Shown in pieces: positions 1 to 5,958 of a stretch of DNA of 8,674 nucleotides. The position numbers were made by a program, and so were the translations under genes. Position 1 is the first letter of the stretch. Every line of letters starts with the position of its first letter. Source of the stretch: Nitrospira sp. (GTDB lineage Bacteria; Nitrospirota; Nitrospiria; Nitrospirales; Nitrospiraceae); NCBI GenBank assembly GCA_015904045.1, contig JABMDG010000068.1:1781-10454 (forward strand), given 5' to 3'. The notes below the pieces were generated by a model. That model was not told where the DNA came from. It did no database searches and saw only the letters and a program-made list of their open reading frames with translations.

Positions 1-226
1 TATGTGGCAATCGATCGAGATAGCCGTCCATTCCATGGCAGTAGGAGCAGGCCCCGTTGCCGTGGAAGAGGTCCCTGCCTCGTTCAACACTAGCCTTGCG
101 CTTCACACCCGGTTGTGAGACGGCCGACTCGGCCGAGGCGGGCCTATCGGACAGCGGTGGAAGCGACATGCCCAGCCAGGCTGTGAGCAGAATGCCGAAA
201 ACGTTCAAGTAGCTTGTTTTGTTCAT
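1..226 (-). CDS. c-type cytochrome, N-terminal part, runs off the window
   Basis: Reading the minus strand from the ATG at 226-224 gives 75 residues before the window ends, with no stop. The protein opens with a short basic stretch (MNKTSY), then a hydrophobic segment (about residues 8-24) ending in a Ser/Ala/Pro-rich stretch, which fits a Sec signal peptide. A haem c site CSYCH follows at residues 60-64, in the typical context of a small class I cytochrome (RGRDLFHGNGACSYCHGMDG). The product should be an exported monohaem (or larger) cytochrome c that carries electrons in the periplasm. The distal Met ligand lies beyond the window, so size and subtype are unknown. It starts 34 nt after the hemerythrin gene and could share its transcript. 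I see no strong Shine-Dalgarno sequence. Export and haem attachment are well supported; the redox partner cannot be told. Confidence 0.82.
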   Translation of the reverse strand, partial: MNKTSYLNVFGILLTAWLGMSLPPLSDRPASAESAVSQPGVKRKASVERGRDLFHGNGACSYCHGMDGYLDRLPH

Positions 227-260
227 GTGGTCTGTTTGGTTAATCAGATCAACCAGCTAA

Positions 261-740
261 TCAGTCTTGCCCGCAACAGGTATTGTAGCGATCTTCCGGA
301 ATAGTATTCATGTTGCTGAAGATCGTGGCGCGTTCTTCCGCACTGGTCACATTATCGATTGCAGGATAGAGCGCCCGCTCTTCTTTTCGATTGTGGGAGC
401 TCAATACGTTGAGCAGCGATTGTTCTTCCTGATCCGTCTCAGGATTCTGTTTTTCCACCTTCTGGTGAATTGTGTCAAGCAGCTGCTTGATCTGGCTATG
501 CTCAAACCGCATCACGGGTGTCGGCCCGTCCTCGATCATGCCGGTTTTCTCTTCCCAGAGAGGAAACAGTAGCTCCTCTTCCCACACAATATGCCGCTGG
601 AGACCGATCTTGAATTCTTTGAACGCATCTTTGGCCTTGGGAAAATCGGACCGTTTCAATCGTTGAAACGTCTTGAACAGTTCATCCAGGCGATCATGAT
701 CTTCTTCGTAGAACGTGGTGATTGTAGCCGGTTCGTTCAT
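261..740 (-). CDS. hemerythrin-like HHE-domain protein
   Basis: This 159-residue protein has the His/Glu pattern of the cytoplasmic hemerythrin HHE family. The ligands visible are His15 (EEDHDRLDE), His50 with Glu54 (HIVWEEELLFP), His81 (FEHSQIKQLL) and His116 with Glu120 (HNRKEERALYP), spaced as in a four-helix bundle holding a di-iron site. There is no signal peptide or membrane segment, so it is cytosolic. Family members bind O2 or NO, or sense or buffer oxygen and iron; which applies here cannot be read from the sequence. The C-terminus ends in a Cys pair (NTCCGQD) outside the core fold. The ATG at 740 is preceded by a purine-rich run (GGGGGAGATGAGG). It begins 100 nt after porB, with no convincing terminator between them, so co-transcription is possible. 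A protective role for the O2-sensitive iron-sulfur enzymes upstream is inference. Confidence 0.88.
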   Translation of the reverse strand: MNEPATITTFYEEDHDRLDELFKTFQRLKRSDFPKAKDAFKEFKIGLQRHIVWEEELLFPLWEEKTGMIEDGPTPVMRFEHSQIKQLLDTIHQKVEKQNPETDQEEQSLLNVLSSHNRKEERALYPAIDNVTSAEERATIFSNMNTIPEDRYNTCCGQD

Positions 741-840
741 GCCGCCTCATCTCCCCCTTGTGATGAACCTGTACTCGAATAGTGATTGAATCGTACGAGA
801 ATATGTCCGCCTTTTTACCACAATCGACCGAAAGATTTCG

Positions 841-1800
841 TCAGGCTGTTTTTTCATTTCGATTAACCCGCTCCCAGTAAGCATTCACCATCCCCTGAAT
901 GTGGGCGATGGCCTCTTTCTGCACGGTCGGCTCAAACAGGTGGCGGAAGCGGCCTTGGAGCTTGAGATACTCTTCGACCGGACTCAGTTTCGGGAAATAC
1001 GTGTGCGTAACCACGCCGTTGATAGCTTCTTTGAGCGGCCAGAGTCCGCATTCCACCGCCGATCGCGCGACATCGGGTGTATAGGCCGGGTCGAAGAGCC
1101 AGCCGGTCGGGCAGGCCGCGAACCCGAGAAAGAGCTTGGGGCCCTGATAGGCCGCAGCGCGTGTGAACTTTTCTGCAAGATCGAGCGGAAAGCGCGGCGA
1201 CACCGTCGCAATGTACGGAGGGTTGTGCGCCCGCCAAATTTCAAAGATATCCTTCTTCTCCTGTGTCGCGCCGGTCGGATGCTGCACGGCGCAGGGGGAG
1301 GTCGTCGTGCGGGCTCCGTAGGGTGTCGCAGGGCTCAGCTGGACACCGGTATTGCCGTAGGCCTCATTGTCGTAACAGAAGTAGTAGAAGTCGAGTCTTC
1401 TGGTGATGGCCCCCGAGGTGGACGAGAGCGCCATGTCGTAGGTCGAGCCATCGCCCCCCAATACGACCACCCGCACATCTTCTTCTTTCGGCAAGCGACC
1501 TTTGGCCATCAGCACATCCAGCGCATCACGCACGCCCTGAGCGCCGGCCGGCGCCGATCCCATCGTGGTGTACAGCCAGGAGGCATCCAGCGGGGTGAAG
1601 GGAAATGAGGCCAGGTTGGTGAAACAACCGGCTGCATTCACGTAGACGACACGACTGCCCAGCACTTTGGAGGCGAGCCGCAGAGATTCGAGTCCGCCGC
1701 AGCCGGCACAGAGCGGCGTGCCGGGGAATACATGCTCTTCACGCGGGAGCTGATGCAGATCCTTAAATAGGTGGGGTTCCCAGGCCATGTCCTTTTTCAC
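841..1800 (-). CDS. porB: 2-oxoacid:acceptor oxidoreductase (pyruvate:ferredoxin type), beta subunit
   Basis: This 319-residue protein is the TPP-binding beta subunit of a multi-subunit 2-oxoacid:ferredoxin oxidoreductase, which interconverts pyruvate (or a related 2-oxoacid) and acetyl-CoA plus CO2 with reduced ferredoxin. The TPP/Mg motif is intact: GDGSTYDMALSSTSGA from residue 116 and YDNEAYGNTG at 143-152. Four Cys sit where beta subunits bind the proximal 4Fe-4S cluster: Cys31 and Cys34 (CAGCG), Cys59 (AAGC) and Cys230 (ACPTGW). Length is normal for the family. The listed start is a GTG overlapping the porA stop (GTGA, 1797-1800). An ATG four codons later (1788), with AGGTGA about 8 nt upstream, is an equally good start. 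The gene looks intact although the porA before it has lost the other half of the active site, so beta is either a bystander of decay or pairs with an alpha subunit encoded elsewhere. Substrate (pyruvate versus 2-oxoglutarate) is not certain. Confidence 0.88.
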   Translation of the reverse strand: MKKDMAWEPHLFKDLHQLPREEHVFPGTPLCAGCGGLESLRLASKVLGSRVVYVNAAGCFTNLASFPFTPLDASWLYTTMGSAPAGAQGVRDALDVLMAKGRLPKEEDVRVVVLGGDGSTYDMALSSTSGAITRRLDFYYFCYDNEAYGNTGVQLSPATPYGARTTTSPCAVQHPTGATQEKKDIFEIWRAHNPPYIATVSPRFPLDLAEKFTRAAAYQGPKLFLGFAACPTGWLFDPAYTPDVARSAVECGLWPLKEAINGVVTHTYFPKLSPVEEYLKLQGRFRHLFEPTVQKEAIAHIQGMVNAYWERVNRNEKTA

Positions 1801-2400
1801 CTGCCTGCCTTCAGTTCATGCGCAAGAAACTGCAACTGTTCCATCTCCCGATGCTCAGCCTGAGTGTACAACAGCACCGGGCCGGTCCCTTTGCCTTGGA
1901 TTCCCGCTTCGGCTGTCTGCTCGAAGATGGCGCGAAATTCCCCCTCGGAAATATTCTTTCCTCCCAAGCCCCCGATGAACGAACAGAGCGCCCGTGGCCG
2001 TTGCGTTTCATGATAGAGGCAGGCCGCGATCTCCTGAAAGAGAATCCCGCCCTGCCCGGGAGAGAGATTCTGATCCAACACCGCCACGGCACGCCGGCCG
2101 CACAGCGCGTGGCGAATCGCGTCGGCCGGCCAGGGTCGGATCAGGCGGATCCGCAGCAAGCCCACCCGGCGCCCCCCTTCTCTGGCCGCATCCACCGCGG
2201 CCTTGCCTTTGCTCGCAAACGCATTGGTCATGACCAACACATCCTCCGCATCCTCAAGCCGATAGCCTTCCACGACGCCATAACGACGGCCAAACAGCCG
2301 CTCGAACTCAACGGCGGCCTCTTCATGGACTTGCAAGGCATTGACCGACGCGAGATGGATCTGATGGCGAAAGTAGCTGTAGGTGGATTCGTCGCTTCCG
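1797..2400 (-). pseudogene. porA: 2-oxoacid:acceptor oxidoreductase alpha subunit, C-terminal half only
   Basis: From about 2385 downward the frame encodes the C-terminal part of a Por alpha subunit: YSYFRHQIHLASVNAL, then GRRYGVVEGYRLEDAEDVLVM, the RIRLIRPWP strand, AVLDQNLSPGQGG and FIGGLGGKNIS, which are domain II landmarks of the PFOR alpha family. About 200 N-terminal residues that normally bind the TPP aminopyrimidine are absent. Upstream of the homology the same DNA is the end of the ferredoxin-like delta domain in another frame. The open frame reaches back to a TTG at 2447, but those first residues have no alpha resemblance, and the first in-frame ATG is not until 2233. It is out of frame with porGD, so it would be translated poorly or not at all. 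It overlaps porB by 4 nt, the usual coupling of an intact operon. I read it as a deletion remnant rather than a functional small subunit; the exact edge (2385-2410) is uncertain. Confidence 0.8.
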
Positions 2401-3286
2401 TTTCTCGCTCGACCGTCAGGGCATCGGTCGGACAGACTTCGACACAATCAAGGCAGCCCTTGCAATGCGGATAGTAGATGGCGGGCTTGCCGTCCGGCTT
2501 GATCGTAATCGCGCCCTCCGGGCAGTTGGCAAAACAGAGCCAGCATCCGTTGCACAAGTCGGGACGCAGAACCGGCCGGAACGTCCGCCACCCGCTCATG
2601 GATCTGATCGCCGAGTTGGGACCTGATGTGATTCGCGCGGTTCCTCTGGCCGGCGACTCATAGGTCGGGGCTCGAAGCTGCACCGCGGCCGCCTGACGGG
2701 GTGTCCCTGCCTCGAAGTCCGCCGCCGGCACCGTTTCGTAACAGTGCCTCGCGGCTGTTTGATTCTGCTTAATAACCGCATCGGCAAGCCCGAGATCGGC
2801 CAACTCCCGCCCAATCGCGTCATAGACTGATTCCCAACGAAGCCCGACGAACCGTCCTGCAACGGCGCCGAGCAAGGCGCTGATTGCGCCGCGTTTGCCG
2901 AATTGTTGCAGTGCGATGTCCGTCAGATCCAGCGTCGTCAGGCGGCCGGGCAGAAAGCCCTGGGCATGGACTTGTTCGGTGGTCATCTGTGAGTTGACGA
3001 AGACCACCGTACGTTCATCGATTCCTTCGATCACGCGGGCGGCCGGATCCTGGATGAGCGACGCGTCGGCCACGACAACCAGGTCGGGATGCACGATCAA
3101 ACCCCGTTCGCGGATCGGCTCCCTGGCAATACGCGTGTAGGCGGCCACCGGCGCGCCACGCCGCTCGGCCCCATAAATCGGCGAGTCCTGCGCCACGAAC
3201 CCTTCCAGGAATGCGGCGGTTCCCAGAATGCGGCTCGCCGTCTTCGCCCCCTGACCCCCTCGACCATGGAACCGAACAGCAATCAC
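2228..3286 (-). CDS. porGD: 2-oxoacid:acceptor oxidoreductase gamma-delta fusion with an aberrant C-terminal tail
   Basis: The GTG start (3286) follows the YtxH stop by 9 nt and has AGGGA upstream. Residues 1-185 are the gamma domain: glycine-rich HGRGGQGAKTASRILG at 7-22, then QDSPIYGAERRGAPV. After a linker, residues 235-293 form the delta domain with two ferredoxin motifs: Cys245, 248, 251 and 255 (CNGCWLCFANCP), and Cys275, 278, 281 and 285 (CKGCLDCVEVCP), for two 4Fe-4S clusters that pass electrons towards ferredoxin. Such gamma-delta fusions occur in this enzyme family. After about residue 294 (TVERE) the reading runs into porA sequence out of frame; the last roughly 55 residues (2228-2400) are Ser/Arg/Met-rich and resemble nothing. 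The gamma and delta folds themselves look intact, but the complex cannot be complete because alpha is broken. About 80% identical in the gamma part to the fragment at 4079-4480. Confidence 0.85.
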   Translation of the reverse strand: MIAVRFHGRGGQGAKTASRILGTAAFLEGFVAQDSPIYGAERRGAPVAAYTRIAREPIRERGLIVHPDLVVVADASLIQDPAARVIEGIDERTVVFVNSQMTTEQVHAQGFLPGRLTTLDLTDIALQQFGKRGAISALLGAVAGRFVGLRWESVYDAIGRELADLGLADAVIKQNQTAARHCYETVPAADFEAGTPRQAAAVQLRAPTYESPARGTARITSGPNSAIRSMSGWRTFRPVLRPDLCNGCWLCFANCPEGAITIKPDGKPAIYYPHCKGCLDCVEVCPTDALTVERETEATNPPTATFAIRSISRRSMPCKSMKRPPLSSSGCLAVVMASWKAIGLRMRRMCWS

Positions 3287-3295
3287 GGTTTGTCC

Positions 3296-3607
3296 CTAGC
3301 TCGATCGTTGTTCCATTCTTTCCTTCATTGCTTCTCGTCCGGCCTTGACCGCCGCCTGCACATCCGCTTTCTTCTCCGCCATGTAGTGTTTGCCACGCTC
3401 GATGGTCTCATCGAGTGCTGCCCGCGCCTCCCTGGCCTTCCCAATAATCTCGTCCTCAGTCTTGTCTGTATAGTCCTTGATCGCGTGACGGGTTTCTTGC
3501 CCCGACTTGGGCGCGAGCAACATTCCGGCAATGGCCCCCACGAGGGCACCTCCGATGAAAGCAAGACCAATAGCGGGCCCCGAACATTCAGCGTTCTGAC
3601 GTTCCAT
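3296..3607 (-). CDS. YtxH domain-containing protein, copy 1
   Basis: This 103-residue protein has one glycine/alanine-rich hydrophobic segment (about residues 11-32, GPAIGLAFIGGALVGAIAG) followed by the YtxH signature LLAPKSGQETR, then a charged, probably coiled-coil helix rich in Lys, Glu and Ala. The layout is that of the YtxH family: small single-pass membrane proteins often linked to general or envelope stress, with no known enzymatic activity. The ATG at 3607 has a good Shine-Dalgarno GGAGGA 5 nt upstream. It ends 9 nt before porGD, so the two should be co-transcribed. It is paralogous to the protein at 4859-5170, with the same length and nearly every hydrophobic and charged position conserved. 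Family assignment is firm; the role next to Por genes is unknown. Confidence 0.87.
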   Translation of the reverse strand: MERQNAECSGPAIGLAFIGGALVGAIAGMLLAPKSGQETRHAIKDYTDKTEDEIIGKAREARAALDETIERGKHYMAEKKADVQAAVKAGREAMKERMEQRSS

Positions 3608-3648
3608 GAAAGTCCTCCGTTAATGAATCTGTTCCCGACGACTTAGTA

Positions 3649-3664
3649 AGCGAGGTCTGCGCCA
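3649..3664 (-). promoter_or_regulatory. candidate sigma54-type (-24/-12) promoter before YtxH copy 1
   Basis: On the minus strand the bases are TGGCGCAGACCTCGCT: TGGC at -24 and GC at -12 with the invariant GG-N10-GC spacing. It lies 42 nt above the YtxH start. The homologous position before the second YtxH copy keeps the same GG and GC. No transcription data; could be coincidence. Confidence 0.35.
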
Positions 3665-3724
3665 GCAATGAACGATGAATGAGTTCGAAGTTGCCTTCTC
3701 TTGATTGAGCCGTTGGGAGCCGAC

Positions 3725-3736
3725 GGGGGCGCCCCC
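3725..3736. repeat. perfect 12-bp GC palindrome
   Basis: GGGGGCGCCCCC is its own reverse complement, with no loop and no T-tract on either side, so it is not a terminator. It lies about 60-75 nt above the candidate -24 element of YtxH copy 1, a distance compatible with an activator site. In GC-rich DNA it could also be chance. Confidence 0.3.
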
Positions 3737-3838
3737 TCACTGATCCATCCCAGGGCCTGAGCAAGTTACACGGTACTAAATAAGAGAGAAGAGTGAACTC
3801 ACCTGCTGTTGCGCTCTTCAAATGAATCACTCAGATCG

Positions 3839-4480
3839 TCAATGCTGGTGTTGCTGGCCTCCGCCCGCTCCTCCACTCCCGTGCCCACCGCCGCCCTGTC
3901 CTCCATGACCACCGCCCCCCATCATTCCGCCCATCATCCCACCATGCCCCATTCCGCCTCCGTGGCTTCCCGTATGTTCGCTTTTCATCGCATCGCGATG
4001 GGCACGATCCTTTTCCCGCTGGTCGGGAGTCAACAGGGCCATGGCGTTGTGCTTGCTCTTGATGGCCGCGAACAGACAATCCGCAAGCTCTCGCGCGATC
4101 GCCTGGCGGAGAGAGTCCTGTCGGAGGCCGACCAGCCGTCCCGCAACGGCGCCGAGCAGAGCGCTGAGCGCGCCTCGCTTGCCGAACTCCCGCACTGCAA
4201 TCTCGGTGAGATCCAGCGTGGTCAGACGACCGGGGAGAGAGGTCTGCGTACGAAGCTGCTCTCCAGTCAGCGGCGAGTTCACGAATACTGCGGTTCGCTC
4301 ATCGATCCCCTCGAGCACACGAGCGGCTGGATCGTGGATGAGCGACGCGTCGGCCACGACCACCAAGTCGGGATGAACGATCAAACCCCGCTCGAGGATC
4401 GGCTCCTTGGCAATGCGCGTGTAGGCAGCCACCGGCGCGCCCCGCCGCTCGGCCCCATAGATCGGAGAGTCCTGCGCCAC
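3839..4480 (-). CDS. chimeric ORF: Por gamma fragment fused in frame to a Spy-like protein tail
   Basis: Residues 1-134 of this 213-residue frame are a Por gamma domain starting at AQDSPIYGAERRGAP, about 80% identical to the gamma domain at 3286-2750. From residue 135 the sequence switches, without breaking frame, to the C-terminal end of a Spy/CpxP-like protein: IKS..NAMALLTPDQREKDRAHRD, then a Gly/His/Met-rich tail ending GGGQQHQH, closely matching residues 110-186 of the protein at 5398-5958. The join is at 4078/4079, after the ELAD codons. The gamma homology also continues upstream of the GTG start (4480) to QGAKTASRILGTAAF near 4541, where it meets the dksA fragment; an in-frame TAG at 4546-4548 prevents a longer reading. 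The first 14 or so gamma residues, with part of the nucleotide-binding glycine loop, are missing, as are the Spy signal peptide and most of its helices. It would be a cytosolic hybrid and is probably non-functional; GGAAGG just above the GTG might still allow translation. Confidence 0.78.
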   Translation of the reverse strand: MAQDSPIYGAERRGAPVAAYTRIAKEPILERGLIVHPDLVVVADASLIHDPAARVLEGIDERTAVFVNSPLTGEQLRTQTSLPGRLTTLDLTEIAVREFGKRGALSALLGAVAGRLVGLRQDSLRQAIARELADCLFAAIKSKHNAMALLTPDQREKDRAHRDAMKSEHTGSHGGGMGHGGMMGGMMGGGGHGGQGGGGHGSGGAGGGQQHQH

Positions 4481-4829
4481 GAACCCTTCCAGGAAGGCGG
4501 CGGTTCCCAGAATACGGCTGGCGGTCTTCGCGCCCTGGGACCGCCTCTAGCCTGGACTGGGGGATGGCCTTTCCACATCGCTCGCATCGACCGTACTGTT
4601 CTGCCCCCAGCTTGAAGAGCGCCCGATCGATCGCCTCGATCTCGGCCTTCGCGCGTCCATCCAAGCGATCAAGCAGCCGAACCATGGTCTCCTCCTGCCC
4701 CCGCTCCTCCACTTCGCTCTCGATATCGCTTTGGAGCCAGCGCAGATCCTCTTCCGTCTTGGCCACTTCCCGAAACAACTCGCGCCGTTGGGTAATCAAT
4801 TTCTTTCGAATCTCGTCGACCCGTAGCAT
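4299..4829 (-). CDS. DksA/TraR-type zinc-finger protein, truncated and running into porG out of frame
   Basis: The first 98 residues are a DksA/TraR-family protein: an N-terminal coiled coil (about 1-75, rich in Glu, Arg and Leu), then the start of the zinc finger YGRCERCGKAIPQSRLEAVP with Cys82 and Cys85. Family members bind the RNA polymerase secondary channel and alter transcription, often with ppGpp. The second Cys pair of the finger, expected a few residues after LEAVP, is missing: at about 4541 the DNA becomes porG read in the wrong frame, giving about 78 meaningless residues to the stop at 4299. A lone CLHAHC in that tail does not restore a CxxC. The start has a strong Shine-Dalgarno (GGAGGGGG, about 8 nt away) and lies 29 nt after the YtxH copy 2 stop, so the truncated protein is likely still made. 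The coiled coil could fold; zinc binding should be lost. Confidence 0.78.
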   Translation of the reverse strand: MLRVDEIRKKLITQRRELFREVAKTEEDLRWLQSDIESEVEERGQEETMVRLLDRLDGRAKAEIEAIDRALFKLGAEQYGRCERCGKAIPQSRLEAVPGREDRQPYSGNRRLPGRVRGAGLSDLWGRAAGRAGGCLHAHCQGADPRAGFDRSSRLGGRGRRVAHPRSSRSCARGDR

Positions 4830-4858
4830 CGCTCTACCCCCTCCTCATGATGGCCGGT

Positions 4859-5170
4859 TCAGCTACAACACTGCTCCATCTTTTCCTTCATCGCTTCCTT
4901 GCCAGCTTTCACTGCCGCTTCGACGTCTGCTTTCCTCTCGGTTACGAAATGCTTGCCGCGCTCGATCGTCTGATCGAACGCCGCCCGCACTTCTTTGGCC
5001 TTCTCGCTGATCTCTTCCTCAGTCTGGTCGGCATAACTCTTGATCGCACGGCGGGTTTCCGTCCCCGATTTGGGCGCAAACAGAATCCCCGCCACGGCTC
5101 CCACAATGGCGCCACCGAGGAACGCAAGGGCAATTGCCGACCCCGAACATTCTTTGTTCTGATTATCCAT
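4859..5170 (-). CDS. YtxH domain-containing protein, copy 2
   Basis: A 103-residue paralogue of the protein at 3296-3607, with the same architecture: hydrophobic Gly/Ala-rich segment (about 11-32), the LFAPKSGTETRRAIK signature, then a charged helix ending EAMKEKMEQ. By eye the two genes share roughly three quarters of their bases and more of their residues, so the duplication is not recent. The C-terminus here ends in a Cys pair (QCCS) where copy 1 has RSS. The start has GGAGGAG 5 nt upstream. It lies between the Spy-like gene and the dksA fragment, in the position that YtxH copy 1 occupies between the Spy tail and porGD. Probably an inner-membrane-anchored stress-associated protein; function unknown. 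Confidence 0.87.
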   Translation of the reverse strand: MDNQNKECSGSAIALAFLGGAIVGAVAGILFAPKSGTETRRAIKSYADQTEEEISEKAKEVRAAFDQTIERGKHFVTERKADVEAAVKAGKEAMKEKMEQCCS

Positions 5171-5210
5171 GTCAGCTCCTCCAGTTATGAAAGTGTTTTC
5201 TAAGAGTACA

Positions 5211-5226
5211 AGCCAAGTCTATGCCG
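5211..5226 (-). promoter_or_regulatory. candidate sigma54-type (-24/-12) element before YtxH copy 2
   Basis: Minus strand reads CGGCATAGACTTGGCT: the invariant GG and GC are present with N10 between them. The match to the full consensus is weaker than before copy 1. It sits 41 nt above the start codon, against 42 nt for copy 1, so the position is conserved between the paralogous regions. Confidence 0.28.
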
Positions 5227-5314
5227 GAGAGGTGGAATGAACTCAGGATTGGCTGTTACTCACTGAGTCGTACGGACGAGCGCCCGGGAGGAAAAGATGC
5301 TATTGGGGAATTCC

Positions 5315-5336
5315 GGGACATGAGCGCTTGAGTCCC
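5315..5336. repeat. 22-bp interrupted dyad upstream of YtxH copy 2
   Basis: The layout is GGGAC - 3 nt - AGCGCT - 3 nt - GTCCC: outer arms and centre are perfectly symmetric and the 3-nt spacers are not. It is centred about 125 nt above the start inferred for the sigma54-like element, a usual place for an enhancer-binding activator. No T-tract follows, so it does not look like a terminator of the Spy-like gene. Confidence 0.35.
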
Positions 5337-5384
5337 TGTCACAAAAGGCAACAGATATACTTGCTCGGCTTTTCCCAAGAGACG

Positions 5385-5396
5385 ACCGTATACGGT
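5385..5396. repeat. perfect 12-bp palindrome just after the Spy-like stop codon
   Basis: ACCGTATACGGT is a perfect palindrome beginning 2 nt after the TGA at 5398-5400. There is no run of T behind it on the minus strand. It could be an operator, a methylation site or a weak mRNA-stabilising hairpin; nothing in the sequence decides. Confidence 0.35.
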
Positions 5397-5397
5397 T

Positions 5398-5958
5398 TCA
5401 ATGTTGGTGTTGCTGTCCTCCGCTGGACCCTCCACTTCCATGATCACCGCCACCCTGTCCATGCCCGCTACCTCCCATTGCTCCGCCCCCCATACCACCC
5501 ATCATCCCGCCGTGCCCCATTCCGCCTCCGTGTTGCCCCTGCCCGTCATGCTGCATGTGTTCACGATGGGCGCGGTCTTTTTCCCGCTGCTCAGGCGTCA
5601 GGAGGGCCATCGCCTCGCGCTGGCTTTTAATGCCGGTAAGCAGAAGCGCCCCTTCCGCTTTTTTCAGCTGATCGACTTTCGAGGCAATCGCAGAGAGGTT
5701 GGTCTTCTCATCGTCCAAGAGCGCCTCCAGCTCGAGGTCGGCAAGCTCCGGCGTCAGGCCGATCTCTTTGGCATGTTTGAACAGGTGTTTCAGGTAATGC
5801 CCGGCATGCTCGTCCGCGTCCTCCTGCTCATGGCCGCCTTGCGCTTGGCCATGCATCATCATGTGTCCATGGCACGCCTCCGCCCGGCTGGCAAATGATG
5901 CCGCTCCAACCAGACATGTGGCTGCAACAGCACCAACCATCCATCGACTCTTTGTCAT
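5398..5958 (-). CDS. Spy/CpxP-like (LTxxQ) periplasmic protein with Gly/His/Met-rich tail
   Basis: This 186-residue protein has a Sec signal peptide (about residues 1-28, cleavage near SRAEA/CHGH), a His/Met-rich mature N-terminus (CHGHMMMHG), a helical core and a low-complexity tail. The core has the two sequence marks of the Spy/CpxP/ZraP group: LTPEL at 68-72 and LTPEQ at 120-124, the latter in EAMALLTPEQREKDRAHRE. Family members are periplasmic chaperones or metal-responsive stress proteins. The tail (143-186) is almost only Gly, His, Met, Ser and Gln, ending GGQQHQH, and could bind Cu, Ni or Zn. The start has GGGAGGG about 7 nt upstream. It heads the Spy-YtxH-dksA run and its C-terminal part is duplicated at 3839-4078. 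Family membership is inferred from the LTxxQ motifs and architecture; metal binding is inference from composition. Confidence 0.75.
   Translation of the reverse strand: MTKSRWMVGAVAATCLVGAASFASRAEACHGHMMMHGQAQGGHEQEDADEHAGHYLKHLFKHAKEIGLTPELADLELEALLDDEKTNLSAIASKVDQLKKAEGALLLTGIKSQREAMALLTPEQREKDRAHREHMQHDGQGQHGGGMGHGGMMGGMGGGAMGGSGHGQGGGDHGSGGSSGGQQHQH

Larger units (their letters stand above)
3608..3838. other. intergenic region between the chimeric ORF and YtxH copy 1
   Basis: No convincing gene on either strand; the minus-strand frame at 3588-3830 has no family resemblance, no proper ribosome site and overlaps YtxH. The region holds the sigma54-like element at 3649-3664, the palindrome at 3725-3736 and the YtxH Shine-Dalgarno. 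Its end near the YtxH start aligns loosely with the region before the second YtxH copy, as expected if both derive from one Spy-YtxH intergenic spacer. Confidence 0.6.

Noticed and set aside
813..842. Small inverted repeat (CGAAA-TC-TTTCG) after porB as a terminator
   Set aside because: A 5-bp AT-rich stem with a 2-nt loop and no T-tract is too weak.
901..1608. Long plus-strand open frame (235 codons) opposite porB
   Set aside because: It is an antisense shadow of a strongly conserved beta subunit. The residues are Arg/Gly-rich with no motif or ribosome site.
2228..2447. Programmed frameshift joining porGD to porA
   Set aside because: A frameshift would still leave alpha without its N-terminal domain. 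The missing 200 or so residues show a deletion, and I see no evident slippery heptamer.
3588..3830. Minus-strand frame of 80 codons before YtxH copy 1
   Set aside because: It runs into the YtxH start in another frame, lacks a ribosome site, and the corresponding spacer before copy 2 encodes nothing similar.
3809..4615. Plus-strand frame of 268 codons across the chimeric region
   Set aside because: It lies opposite recognisable Por gamma, Spy-tail and DksA coding sequence. Its apparent repeat with plus-strand 3089-3646 only reflects the duplicated gamma gene on the other strand.
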